Counted from the stretch's first letter, positions 27,711-37,538 are shown. The stretch is DNA of 64,000 nucleotides from Photobacterium sp. SKA34 (GCF_000153325.1 NZ_CH724142.1:621184-685183), one strand, 5' to 3'. A program made the numbers and translations. Notes: generated by a model from the letters alone, not told the origin.

Positions 27711-28223
27711 TTACTTCGCTTGCGCCTTCAAGAATTTCTTCACTTTCTTCATTGCCATTTGGCGCTTAAGAGGTGATAGATAATCAATGAAAAGAATACC
27801 TTTTAAGTGATCAATTTCATGCTGTAATGCAATAGCAAGGAAATCATCACGCTCAAGGTGAATATCATTACCATCACGATCAAGCGCTGTTAATTCGATT
27901 TTTTCAAAACGCTCTACATCTGCGTAGTAATCAGGAACAGATAAACAACCTTCTTGACCAACAACAGGATTTTCACCACGAACAATCTTAGGGTTTACGA
28001 ATACATGTGGCTCGTTGCGCTCTTCAGATAAGTCGATAACAATGATAGATTCTTTACGGCCAACTTGAGGTGCCGCTAAACCAATACCATTACCTGTTTC
28101 GTACATGGTGTGAAGCATGTCATCAATTAGCGTTTGAATGTGCTCAGCTTTTACGTCTGCAACATCTTCTGCTTGAACACGTAGCTTTGGATTTGGTTCG
28201 GTTAAAATTTCTAAAACTGCCAT
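27711..28223 (-). CDS. def: Peptide deformylase
   Basis: A metalloenzyme that removes the N-formyl group from nascent proteins at the ribosome exit. The 170 residues are the normal length. All three family motifs are present: GNGIGLAAPQVG, EGCLSVPD (metal-binding Cys) and QHEIDHL (the two His ligands and catalytic Glu). It is not next to fmt as the usual def copy often is, so it may be a second deformylase of this genome; that cannot be tested in the window. The upstream gap to 28410 holds no gene. Confidence 0.96.
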   Translation of the reverse strand: MAVLEILTEPNPKLRVQAEDVADVKAEHIQTLIDDMLHTMYETGNGIGLAAPQVGRKESIIVIDLSEERNEPHVFVNPKIVRGENPVVGQEGCLSVPDYYADVERFEKIELTALDRDGNDIHLERDDFLAIALQHEIDHLKGILFIDYLSPLKRQMAMKKVKKFLKAQAK

Positions 28224-28409
28224 TTTCTCTCTACTTACTTAATGGTGTTAAATACCTTGCTGGGTCGTAACTTATCAGATAGGCGCTAACTCTCAAAGTG
28301 ATAATTCATATCGTTACTTTATGATTAACAAATTACAGAAAATAGCGTGTAAAAAACAATTGTTTTTTTCAATTACACTAATAGGTAGTATTTATAGTTT
28401 GGATAATTT

Positions 28410-30420
28410 TTAAATGTTGGCAGCCCAGTTTTCACCATGTTCATTATCAAAAGCACGTTGTAAGCTTTTATAAAGCATGATTTTTTCTATCGGTTTAGAG
28501 ACATAATCATCCATACCGACACTCAAACAACGTTTTTTCTCTTCCTCCATAACATTTGCTGTTAAGGCTATTATGATAGGTCGAGACATTGAAGGCATTT
28601 CTCTAATTAATTCAGTTGCCTCTAACCCACCCATATTGGGCATTTGACAATCCATTAATATCACATCGGCGGTATTTTCTATCATATACTCAACCGCCTG
28701 AATCCCATCATTAACAATAGTGATGTTTTTCAAACCAAATGCGGTTAAAAATGCCTTAATTAATTGTTGATTAACCATACTGTCTTCAACCACTAAAATC
28801 TTACGATCTTCATACATGCTAAGGTTGGTGATTAATGCATGATCTTCATCATTTTCTTTTCTCTGAATATCAGATTGTTTTAGTGGTATATCGAACCAAA
28901 ACTCTGTGCCATTACCAATGATACTTTCAACCTGTAATTTTGCCGACATTAATCGACATAAGCTGTTAGATATGGATAAACCAAGCCCTGTACCACCAAA
29001 TTGGCGAGAAATAGAGCCATCAGCTTGAGTATAAGAATCAAAGATAAACGCAAGTTTTTCTTCAGCAATGCCAATACCCGTATCTTTCACTTTAAAGCGC
29101 AGCCATTGAATATGTTTATCGTTATATTTTTTTAATTCTTCGCACTGCTGCTCAGGCGCATCTCGCTTTTCAACAACTAATTTTACCGAACCTGTATGGG
29201 TGAATTTAACCGCGTTACCAATAAGATTAATTAGAATTTGTCTTAACCGCCCTTCATCTGCGGTATAGCTATCTGCCAGCCCCTCGCCTAATTCTGTTGA
29301 TAATTGTATTTTTTTTATCTTGGCTTGATGGATAAATGGGGTCGCACAGCTATGCACAAACGGCTTTAAATTAAATGACGTCATGTGTAATTCCACATTA
29401 CCCGACTCTAATTTAGAATAATCCAATATTTCATTGATAATAACTAACAATGAATAAGCCGACTCTTTGATATAACCAATCTGCCGTTGTGATTCCTGAT
29501 CTAAATTTCGCTCTTCTAAACATTGTACAAAGCCAAGGACTCCATTCATTGGTGTTCTAATTTCATGGCTCATATTCGCCATAAATTCGGCTTTTATTTT
29601 TATCGCTTCACTTAAATCGTTTGCCTGCTCTCGTAATTTCCTATTTAAGCCTTGTAGCTTACTTTCCGTGTTGTAAATACACTCATCGGCTTTTTTTAAC
29701 TCACTGGCTAATAAGGATACTTCCCCTTCTGCATCTTCAACTTCTGTAATATTCACACCGCCCGAACCAATTTTGGGAAGTTGGCTAATCAAAAATGTCA
29801 GTGGTCTTGTCACCTTGCGGTACATGTAAACTAAAATGAAGATAATAAAAAAAAAATGGGAGAATAAAAACAAAAAGCTGTATTAATATCGTCCGAATAA
29901 TTTCAGCCGAACTGTAATATATAACGTAATTAAAAATATTATCGCCATTAAAAGATACCGGATAAGTAAGGGTATAGTTCCCCTCATAAATAGATAAACC
30001 CGGTGTTTGTGCTAATGGCGCATAACTGTTGCCATCATTCTTCTCATAAAAATGAATTAAATTTCCATCTAAATCATACAGTGATAAAGAGAGTATTTTT
30101 TTATGGGTTTCTAATGAGCGATTTAATTCTATCGACGTTTCTGTGTCTTTATAAATAGCGGCATCAATAATTAATGGTGAAAAGGTATTCATCATTACTT
30201 TAATGTCTTTTACGACCCGCTGGGTATTATTGTTATAACTAATATATAGCGCTGTTAACATAACACACAGTAAAACACTGCTCATTACCAGCGCTATTTT
30301 GCTGAACAAACTCGTTTTATGGTACAAATGATGAACATCAATATCATGTGAAATCTTGCCGTTTAATCGCCCACTCTTCCCATTTTTAAGAGAATTATCG
30401 TCCAATTTATTTTTCATCAT
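28410..30420 (-). pseudogene. Hybrid sensor histidine kinase, split at an A10/T10 tract
   Basis: A membrane hybrid kinase of about 670 codons. In order it has an N-terminal helix (about residues 37-60), a periplasmic sensor domain of about 110 residues, a second helix, a HAMP-like linker, the phosphoacceptor block AEFMANMSHEIRTPMNGVLGF, the ATPase domain (LIGNAVKFTHTG, FGGTGLGLSIS) and a receiver domain with ILMDCQMPNMGG and VSKPIE. The reading frame breaks in the second helix, in a run of ten T on the coding strand (29847-29856). Nine T would join LFVFILPFFFIIFILVYMYR smoothly. It is a real frameshift, a slippage-prone phase-variable site, or an assembly error. It starts 17 bases after the rhodanese gene and forms an operon with it. 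Confidence 0.8.
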
Positions 30421-30437
30421 TAACCCTCTAGATCATA

Positions 30438-31319
30438 TTACTTCTCTATGGGTAGTCCTTTTGCTGACCAATCTAACCACGAACCATCATAATGAGCGAC
30501 ATTAAATCCAGCTTGTTTTAATAAGAAATAAGATAATGTTGAAGCTGTGCCTTTATTACAGTATGTGATTGTTTTCTTTTTATTATCTAAGTTACTTAAT
30601 ATGCCCGATAATTCTGATTTGGGTTTTAATATTTTTTGACCATCTGTATTAGTTGTAAAAAACTCACTTAGTTTGATATATTTTGCTTTAGGTATTCGAC
30701 CATATTTATCTGTTACTGATTTTTTTCCTAAATATTCATCATACGTGCGGCTATCATAAAGCTCATAATTAGGATTATGAACAGCGACTTTTGCTACCGT
30801 CGTACTCGCATAGATATTAGATTTCAAGACAGGAACAAAATCAGACTTAGGTAATGTATTTACTGTTCGAGTCAATAAATTATGTTGTTGCCATGCATTC
30901 AGCCCACCATTAAGTATTGCGATATTTTTCACGCCATATAGCTCTAATACCCAAAATAAGCGTGACGCATGCATGAGATCGCCTTGGTCATAAACAATTA
31001 TCTTGCTGTCTTTTGTTACCCCTTTCTCACGTAAAAGAGGGGCAATAGTGACCTTATTTTTGACGTAATAAACACCGTCTTTAATAGCATAAGTGTCATC
31101 AACAGGAAAACTGATTGCGGTAGGTATATGCCCTTTATCATAATCTTCTTTCGCACGGGTATCGAAAATCACAACAGGATGTTTATCTACAATCTGCGTT
31201 TTTAACCAATCAGGCTCTGCGACCATATCTTGCTGAGCAAAGGCATTACTACTCAATAACGCCCAAGTTACAAACATAAAATATGCTACGAACTTCGAGA
31301 GATCTCGCCTTTGAATCAT
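30438..31319 (-). CDS. Exported two-domain rhodanese (thiosulfate sulfurtransferase)
   Basis: A periplasmic sulfurtransferase of 293 residues that would transfer sulfane sulfur from thiosulfate or mercaptopyruvate to a thiol or cyanide acceptor. A signal peptide spans about residues 1-28, ending SNAFA-QQ. Two rhodanese domains follow: the first (VVIFDTRAKEDYDKGHIPTA) lacks an active cysteine; the second has YDSRTYDEYLGK and the active-site loop TYCNKGTAS with the catalytic Cys. The start at 31319 is chosen because AAGGA lies at proper spacing; earlier in-frame ATGs are less well placed. It is the first gene of an operon with a hybrid sensor kinase, so the kinase may sense a sulfur compound or redox state at the same membrane face (inference). 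Confidence 0.88.
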   Translation of the reverse strand: MIQRRDLSKFVAYFMFVTWALLSSNAFAQQDMVAEPDWLKTQIVDKHPVVIFDTRAKEDYDKGHIPTAISFPVDDTYAIKDGVYYVKNKVTIAPLLREKGVTKDSKIIVYDQGDLMHASRLFWVLELYGVKNIAILNGGLNAWQQHNLLTRTVNTLPKSDFVPVLKSNIYASTTVAKVAVHNPNYELYDSRTYDEYLGKKSVTDKYGRIPKAKYIKLSEFFTTNTDGQKILKPKSELSGILSNLDNKKKTITYCNKGTASTLSYFLLKQAGFNVAHYDGSWLDWSAKGLPIEK

Positions 31320-31656
31320 TCTTCCCATCCTTATCACCCTGCAATACTGAATTTTATCAACACACAATAAAGTGACCCACCTAAAAGCACAGCAATTAAC
31401 CAGCCAATATATTAAATATACAAACTATTTATTTATCAGTTAGTTAAACTTTATTAATTAAAATTGTTATTCCAAAAATGCATTTTGCAAAGCAAATTAG
31501 CGCTTGATGACTGTTTTTTTAGACATTGCCATTGCATAAAAATAATGTTTTATATCAATATGATATTTATCAATATCTTCATTTCATTACCTTTCATAAG
31601 TATAGGGTGATTACCAATAGATATTTGTTTTATGCTGTTTATCAAAAGTCTTTAGG
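31320..31656. other. AT-rich intergenic region
   Basis: It contains the presumed promoter of the rhodanese-kinase operon. I see no gene, strong hairpin or clear operator. Confidence 0.4.
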
Positions 31657-31939
31657 ATGAATAAGAAGCCCGATCGTAAAACGGCGATGTTGAGTATAAT
31701 CAGCCAAGTGAAACAACAATTTCCTCTTTTATGATGAAAGCACGTTTGCCTGTGGCCCTTATAGCAAATGTGTAGGTTGACCAAAAAAACTGTTAGAGCT
31801 CGTTGATACTGATTTAACCTATTGGGAATCCGTTATTTCACGCGGTGAAACACCGCAATTTGACGAGATACGTCGATTTGGCAAACTTTGTTAAAATGTT
31901 CGTCGCGCATTAATAAGAAACAACATCATTAGTAACTAG
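31657..31939 (+). pseudogene. Decayed small cysteine-containing gene
   Basis: Remnant of a protein of about 95 residues. Frame 1 from ATG 31657 encodes MNKKPDRKTAMLSIISQVKQ and reaches stops after about 26 codons. A second frame then reads FYDESTFACGPYSKCVG-stop-PKKLLELVDTDLTYWES and continues to another stop (31892-31894) and a final TAG at 31937. I have a vague recollection of similar small proteins in related bacteria, with CxGCPKKLLE where the TGA (31778-31780) now stands, but cannot name a family. One frameshift and two internal stops make decay the simplest reading. A selenocysteine at the TGA would give CVGU, but the other lesions argue against it. Confidence 0.55.
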
Positions 31940-32060
31940 TTGTTTTTGTCTTCTCTGCCCAACTACATACAGCCGATTGTTAAGCGTGATATAATCTACA
32001 CGTATTTGCGTTAGTTAGTGCACCGCATTAGCTATTTAATGATTTATTTTGAGATTCTAC

Positions 32061-33428
32061 ATGCCATTCTCTAAGCTTGGATTAAACGATTCTATCGTTA
32101 AAGCCGTAACCGAAATGGGTTACACCTCTCCTACTCCTATTCAAGAAAAAGCCATTCCTGTTGCATTAACCGGTAAAAACTTGATGGCAGCAGCACAAAC
32201 AGGTACGGGTAAAACCGCCGGTTTTGTACTGCCTATTCTACAAATGCTAGATGATGGCACCAAGGTTCGCGCAAAACGTATACGTGCACTCATTCTTGCG
32301 CCTACACGTGAATTAGCCGTTCAAGTAGAAGACAATATTAAGCAATACAGTAAGCACTTAAATTTAGCGTCAATGGCAATGTACGGTGGTGTTGATTACG
32401 AACCACAAAAACGTCGCTTAATTGAAGGTGTCGATATTCTTGTCGCCACCCCTGGTCGTCTATTAGATATGTACACTAAACGTGCAATCCACTTTGATGC
32501 CATTGAAACTCTTGTACTTGATGAAGCTGACCGTATGTTAGATATGGGCTTTATTGAAGACATTAATAAGATTGTTGAGCGCTTACCTGTTGATCGTCAA
32601 AACATGCTGTTCTCTGCAACGCTTTCAGATCAAGTGCGTTTCCTTGCAAAAACAGCGGTGCGTAATCCCATTGAAATCTCAGTTGCAAAAGATGCTTCTG
32701 CTGATCCAAAGATCGATCAGTGGCTTGTAACTGTTGATAAAGACATGAAATCTGCTCTGCTGAGCAGTTTGATCCAAGAACAAAAGTGGGATCAAGCATT
32801 AATCTTTATCGAAACGAAACATGGCGCAGCAAAACTGGTTACCCAATTAGAAAAGCGTGGCATTTCAGCTGAGTCTTTCCATAGTGGTCGTAGCCAAGCA
32901 GTACGTTCTCAGTTATTGGAAGATTTTAAAAACGGTAAGTTGCAATATCTTATTGCCACAGGTGTCGCTTCGCGTGGTATCGACATTGAGCAACTGACTC
33001 GTGTTGTTAACTACGATCTACCGTTCCCACCAGAAGAATATGTTCACCGTATTGGTCGTACGGGTCGTGCAGGTGCATCGGGTGAAGCAATTTCATTTGT
33101 TTCACGCGATAACTTTAAAAATCTATGCATGATTGAAAGCCTACTTGGTCATTTGATCACACGTAAAGAAATCGAAGGGTTTGTACCGAAAAAAGACGTA
33201 CCCGTTTCGGTGTTAAACTACAAACCTAAATTTAAAAAACCTATGACACCTCGTGACGGCGATAGTGAAAGCTCTGAGCGAAAACCTCGTCGCGATACAC
33301 GTACGAAAAACAATGCGCCACGTGGTGGGAATACAAAGTCAACTAAGCCTAAACGTCGTAAACCAATTACTGATCGTGATACGGGCATTCCACGTATCCC
33401 ACGAAATAAAGCAAAACCTGCGCAGTAA
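32061..33428 (+). CDS. DEAD-box RNA helicase, RhlE group
   Basis: An ATP-dependent RNA helicase of 455 residues acting in RNA remodelling, ribosome assembly or decay. Motifs in order: Q motif (F-SKLGL and PTPIQEKAIP), Walker A AAQTGTGKTAG, PTRELAVQ, GG, TPGRLLD, DEAD box VLDEADRMLDMGF, SAT, FIETKHGA, ATGVASRGID and the arginine-finger motif HRIGRTGRAG. The last 70 residues are a basic Lys/Arg-rich tail (RKPRRDTRTK, TKPKRRKP) typical of RNA-tethering ends. The start at 32061 matches the MPFSKLGL family start. I call it RhlE-like rather than naming it, because DEAD-box paralogs are hard to separate by eye. Confidence 0.93.
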   Translation: MPFSKLGLNDSIVKAVTEMGYTSPTPIQEKAIPVALTGKNLMAAAQTGTGKTAGFVLPILQMLDDGTKVRAKRIRALILAPTRELAVQVEDNIKQYSKHLNLASMAMYGGVDYEPQKRRLIEGVDILVATPGRLLDMYTKRAIHFDAIETLVLDEADRMLDMGFIEDINKIVERLPVDRQNMLFSATLSDQVRFLAKTAVRNPIEISVAKDASADPKIDQWLVTVDKDMKSALLSSLIQEQKWDQALIFIETKHGAAKLVTQLEKRGISAESFHSGRSQAVRSQLLEDFKNGKLQYLIATGVASRGIDIEQLTRVVNYDLPFPPEEYVHRIGRTGRAGASGEAISFVSRDNFKNLCMIESLLGHLITRKEIEGFVPKKDVPVSVLNYKPKFKKPMTPRDGDSESSERKPRRDTRTKNNAPRGGNTKSTKPKRRKPITDRDTGIPRIPRNKAKPAQ

Positions 33429-33450
33429 GTACAGCGTTAAACTTTAAACA

Positions 33451-33515
33451 AAAAATGGCGAGATGGACTGAATATACTTTCTAATAAAGTGTATTCAGTC
33501 CATCTCGCCATTTTT
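33451..33515. terminator. 30-bp-stem bidirectional terminator between helicase and fruA
   Basis: The arms 33451-33480 and 33486-33515 pair over 30 bases with a single wobble around the loop CTAAT. It is flanked by A and T runs and lies between convergent genes. Its length is unusual for an intrinsic terminator. Confidence 0.9.
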
Positions 33516-33530
33516 ATATCTGTCGTTATA

Positions 33531-35272
33531 TTACGCTTTTGCTGTATCTAACTCTGTTGCCGAATTTTGCTCTGGACGCTTTAATATAGCGTAAGAAATA
33601 CCCGTTACTAATGTACCAGCAATAATTGCAACAAGGTAAAGTAGTGGCGGTGTAATGGCGTTAGGGATCAATAGTACAAACAATCCACCATGAGGTGCCA
33701 TTAGTTTTGCACCAAACAACATCGATAATGCGCCGGTTAATGCGCCACCTAACATACAGCATGGAATAACACGCATTGGATCGCGCGCTGCAAATGGGAT
33801 CGCACCTTCAGAAATAAAGCATAAACCTAATACGAAAGAGGCTTTACCCGCTTCATTTTCACTAGCCGCAAATTTACGTTTTGCAAGGAACGTTGCTAGA
33901 CCCATACCCATTGCTGGCACCATACCTGCAGCCATTACCGCAGCCATCGGCGCATAAGTATGTGAAGCTAATAAACCCACACCAAAGGTGTAAGCCGCTT
34001 TATTCACTGGCCCGCCAAGGTCAAAGCACATCATGCAGCCTAAAATCACACCTAAAAGCACAGCATTTGCAGAGCCCATTGTATTGAGGAAGTGGGTTAA
34101 TCCTTCCATGGCTGCTGATACTGGACCACCAACAATGTAGATCATTACAAGACCAGTAATTAAACTCGCCACCAGCGGAATGATTAAAATAGGATTTAAT
34201 GCATCCATCGATTGTGGCAGTCTCACTTTTTCAGCTAAGAATTTTGCGCTGTAACCTGCAAGGAAACCTGCAACAATACCGCCTAAGAATCCCGCGCCTG
34301 TGGCACTTGCTAACATACCGCCAATGAGACCAGGTGCTAGACCCGGACGATCTGCAATGGAGAAGGCGATAAAGCCAGCTAGTACAGGAACCATCAATGC
34401 AAAAGCAGATTCACCACCAATCTTCATTAAGGCTGCCGCTAATGTGCCCTGCTCTTTAAATGCCTCGATACCAAAAACAAACGACAGCGCAATAGACAAG
34501 CCCCACCCGCAACTACTAATGGCAACATGTAAGATACACCTGTCATTAAGTGTTTATAAACGCCTGCTTTTTCTTCTTTCTTCTCGCTATTTTCTTTAAC
34601 GGTATGTGTATAAGGCGTTGCTTGTTCAAACGCCTTTTCTATTTCTTGTGTTGTTTTCTTTAGAGCCAATCCAGTGCTGGTTTTATACAACGCTTTACCA
34701 TTAAAACGAGATAAGTCGACATCAATGTCGGCGGCAATAATCACTAAATCAGCGGCTTCAATTTCCTCGGCTTTTAACTGGTTTTTAGCGCCTACTGAAC
34801 CACGTGTTTCAACTTTAATCTCATAACCTTGACGTTTGGCTTCCGTCTCTAACGCTTCTGCTGCCATAAACGTATGCGCAACACCTGTTGGGCACGCGGT
34901 GATTGCTACAATCTTTTTCTTGGTCGATATAGCTTGAGTTGCCACACTTTCAACAGTCAGTTCTGATGCCTGTTCAACCGCTTTTTGTAACCACGCGGTT
35001 GGGTTTTCCATGCAAGCAGCAACATCAGCACGAAAGACTCGCTTACCAACAAAACGTTGCTCATCAATAGCTAGGTTTTCATTAGCGGCAATCACAATAC
35101 AGTCTGCTTGTTCGATCTGTAGTTGTGTCAGCATATTGGTTGGTTTTAACGATGTATGGCGCTCAATATTGGCTTGCCATTTTAATTCGTCGGCAGCTTT
35201 TTCAAGTAAACCTGCAGCAATTAAACTTGTTGCGATACCGCTTGGACATGCGGTAACAATACTAATTTTCAT
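33531..35272 (-). pseudogene. fruA: Fructose PTS enzyme IIBC, frameshifted
   Basis: Membrane permease of the fructose phosphotransferase system, importing fructose as fructose-1-phosphate. The first part encodes an N-terminal IIB-like domain (TACPSGIATSLIAAGL), the active IIB domain with the phosphocysteine in TACPTGVAHTFMAAEAL, and the start of IIC up to SYMLPLVVAGG. There the frame breaks at a CCCC run (34501-34504, GGGG on the coding strand). Removing two G restores VVAGGLSIALSFVFGIEAFKEQ, matching E. coli FruA. The rest of IIC (helices, GGPVNKAAYTFG, EGAIPFAARDP) is intact to 33531. Two pieces of 277 and 322 codons overlap. It is the third gene of fruBKA. The break is either an assembly error or loss of fructose uptake. 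Confidence 0.88.
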
Positions 35273-35310
35273 TATTCGACCCCTGCACTTTTCACGTTAT
35301 ATTTTATGAG

Positions 35311-36261
35311 TTATGAAAGTTGAACGTTATCTTCGATTGCTTTGACTGCGCTAATATCATCAACACCAACACCTACTTGTGTGACTGCATACGCTGATAG
35401 TGCCGTTGCAAAACGTAATGTCTCTGATTTTGTCCAATGCTGCAGGTGTCCCCAACACATACCTGCAACTAAGGTATCACCCGCACCAACAGTACTGACT
35501 ACCGTCATTTTGGGCGGCTCGGCACGTAACCAACCTTCATGATTGCGCCACATCACTCCTTTCGCACCCAGTGACACCACCACATTTTCAATGCCTTTAG
35601 TAGCAAGCAGCTCTGCCACTTCAATGATTTCTTCATCGCTGTGTAATTCACATTTTGCCCAGTCAGCTAATTCTTCATCATTTGGTTTAACCAACCATGG
35701 TTTTGCGTCTAACCCTTCAGCAAAAGCCGCTTTACTGCTATCAAACAACACTTGCTTACCTTGCTGTTGAAGCTGCTCGATCCATTTCGCGCATTGTTGG
35801 GTTGAAATTCCACGGGGTAAACTACCTGCGATAACAAAAACGTCATGGCTATTCGCAAGTTCAAATAATGTCGCTTCAAATTTCGCAATGTCAGTTGCAT
35901 TTACTTCAACACCGGGGAAGTTTATGTCGCTTACTCGCCCATCTTGCTCTACCAATTTAACGTTGATACGTGTTGCGCCCGCGACCCTGACAAATTTGTC
36001 AGTGACACCAATTTGTTCAAATAACTGACAAAAACCGTCTTGGTTTTCACGCCCTAACAATCCCGTTACCGTTACTTCTGCACCTAATTCAGCGAGCACT
36101 TTTGCAACATTAACGCCTTTGCCAGCTGGGTGAAGTGAACCTGAATCCACCACATTCACCGTACCGGCAGTAAGAGATGATAAGTGCCCAGTTAGATCCA
36201 AGGCAGGATTTAACGTCACGGCGACAACTTTAAGTGAAGGTTTAATTACTGTTTCGCTCAT
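35311..36261 (-). CDS. fruK: 1-phosphofructokinase
   Basis: A PfkB-family sugar kinase that converts the fructose-1-phosphate made by the PTS to fructose-1,6-bisphosphate. The 316 residues fit. Signatures are the N-terminal VTLNPALDLTG, the glycine-rich PAGKGVNVAKVLAELG, the GSLPRG motif, KPNDEELADW and the catalytic-base region TVGAGDTLVAGMCWG. It lies 10 bases after fruB and 38 before fruA on the same strand, so it is the middle gene of the operon, under Cra control from the fruB promoter. Confidence 0.96.
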   Translation of the reverse strand: MSETVIKPSLKVVAVTLNPALDLTGHLSSLTAGTVNVVDSGSLHPAGKGVNVAKVLAELGAEVTVTGLLGRENQDGFCQLFEQIGVTDKFVRVAGATRINVKLVEQDGRVSDINFPGVEVNATDIAKFEATLFELANSHDVFVIAGSLPRGISTQQCAKWIEQLQQQGKQVLFDSSKAAFAEGLDAKPWLVKPNDEELADWAKCELHSDEEIIEVAELLATKGIENVVVSLGAKGVMWRNHEGWLRAEPPKMTVVSTVGAGDTLVAGMCWGHLQHWTKSETLRFATALSAYAVTQVGVGVDDISAVKAIEDNVQLS

Positions 36262-36271
36262 TATTTTTACT

Positions 36272-37390
36272 CTAAAGTTTCTCGCCTAAACCATCGGCAA
36301 TAACTTGGCCGATCGCCGTTAGTGCTTGTTCAGCATCACTACCACTGGCTGTAAATTTCAATTCGTTACCACATTTCACACCAAGTCCGATCACTTTCAT
36401 TAAGCTCTTTGCATTAACCGCTTTGCTGCCGCCAGAAACATTAACGACTTGTATATCAGCATCAAACTTCTTGGTGGTATTAACTAGCATTGCCCCCGGA
36501 CGAGCATGTAAGCCATGCGGGTTTTTAATCGTAAATATTGCACTATTGCCCTCTAATTGAGTTTGGGAAAGCACTGAACACATTTGCTCTGGGCTTGATG
36601 ACAAAAACGCATCAACCGTTTGGCTATAAATCATCTGAGTAAGTTGTTCAATATTGGCTACATAGCTACTGTTTTTCGCCGCAATAACGATTAACCCTTT
36701 AACTGGATGATTATGTTCTTCAAAGATTGCTAACGGTGTCACAACAGCAATCGCTGTCCGCTCAACCTCTTGATTGCTACTTATTAGCCACAATCCCTGA
36801 CCTAAGTAACTTGGCTCTTTTGCGACAATATCCGCCACCATTTGCTTACTAGCAAAGCCTTGATGCTTTATTAAGCCAGCACCAACCGCAATTAACTGCA
36901 ATAAATCGGTCGCTGGAAAATCTTTTAAAATAAGTTGAGCATTACATTCTGCTTCCGATTGCTCAGAGCCCATTAAAATCGTAATAACTTCATCTGCTGA
37001 ATCACAACGCTTTAATTTTTCTTCTATACCATCAGCTGAAAGCACTTTGGTTAATTGCTTTAAAATTTCGAGGTGCTCATCGGATTTAGCGGCGATCCCA
37101 ATGGCTAAATAAACAGTTTGCCCCTCGCCCCAATCTACGCCTTGAGGAAAATGATGAACTTTTACGCCTGTTTTATTAACAAGATTTCGCGTCTCTGTTG
37201 TACCATGTGGGATCGCTATACCATTACCAAGATAGGTTGAGTTTTGGGCTTCACGCGCCAACATACCATTGACGTAACCCGTTTTAACTAAGCCCTCAGA
37301 CTCTAACTCTGATGCCAGTACTTTGATTGCATCTTGTTTATTGTTTGCTGATTTACGCAAAGCAATATCGTGTTTTGATAATGACAACAT
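36272..37390 (-). CDS. fruB: Fructose PTS diphosphoryl transfer protein (IIA-FPr)
   Basis: A cytoplasmic phosphocarrier of 372 residues linking enzyme I to FruA. The N-terminal IIA domain (to about residue 145) carries the phospho-histidine in GNGIAIPHGTTETRNLV. A central IIA-like spacer lacks a clear active histidine. The C-terminal HPr-like FPr domain has KNPHGLHARPGAMLVN with its phospho-histidine and the serine-region SKAVNAKSLMKVIGLG. The start at 37390 has GGAG six bases upstream. It is the first gene of fruBKA, divergent from cra, with three Cra-type operators in between. Confidence 0.95.
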   Translation of the reverse strand: MLSLSKHDIALRKSANNKQDAIKVLASELESEGLVKTGYVNGMLAREAQNSTYLGNGIAIPHGTTETRNLVNKTGVKVHHFPQGVDWGEGQTVYLAIGIAAKSDEHLEILKQLTKVLSADGIEEKLKRCDSADEVITILMGSEQSEAECNAQLILKDFPATDLLQLIAVGAGLIKHQGFASKQMVADIVAKEPSYLGQGLWLISSNQEVERTAIAVVTPLAIFEEHNHPVKGLIVIAAKNSSYVANIEQLTQMIYSQTVDAFLSSSPEQMCSVLSQTQLEGNSAIFTIKNPHGLHARPGAMLVNTTKKFDADIQVVNVSGGSKAVNAKSLMKVIGLGVKCGNELKFTASGSDAEQALTAIGQVIADGLGEKL

Positions 37391-37426
37391 CTCTAACTCC
37401 GATAGTATCGAATCTTATCCGTATTA

Positions 37427-37442
37427 GCTGAATCGTTTCAGC
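37427..37442. promoter_or_regulatory. Cra (FruR) operator 1
   Basis: GCTGAATCGTTTCAGC is an exact match to the Cra consensus TGAAWCGNTTYA type, just upstream of fruB. Confidence 0.88.
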
Positions 37443-37501
37443 AAATGGTCAAATTAAAAGTTTCAGTCGAATTATAGGATTATTTTATACCTATAGATTC
37501 T

Positions 37502-37517
37502 GCTGAAACCTTTCAGC
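37502..37517. promoter_or_regulatory. Cra (FruR) operator 2
   Basis: GCTGAAACCTTTCAGC is a Cra-type palindrome with altered centre. Confidence 0.75.
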
Positions 37518-37524
37518 TTGAATA

Positions 37525-37538
37525 CTGAATCGTTTCAG
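37525..37538. promoter_or_regulatory. Cra (FruR) operator 3
   Basis: CTGAATCGTTTCAG is a second full-match Cra site, 8 bases after operator 2. With three sites in the divergent region, both fruB control and cra autoregulation are possible. Confidence 0.85.

Noticed and set aside
31778-31780. TGA as a selenocysteine codon
   Set aside because: The same remnant has a frameshift and a TAA, so gene decay explains it better.
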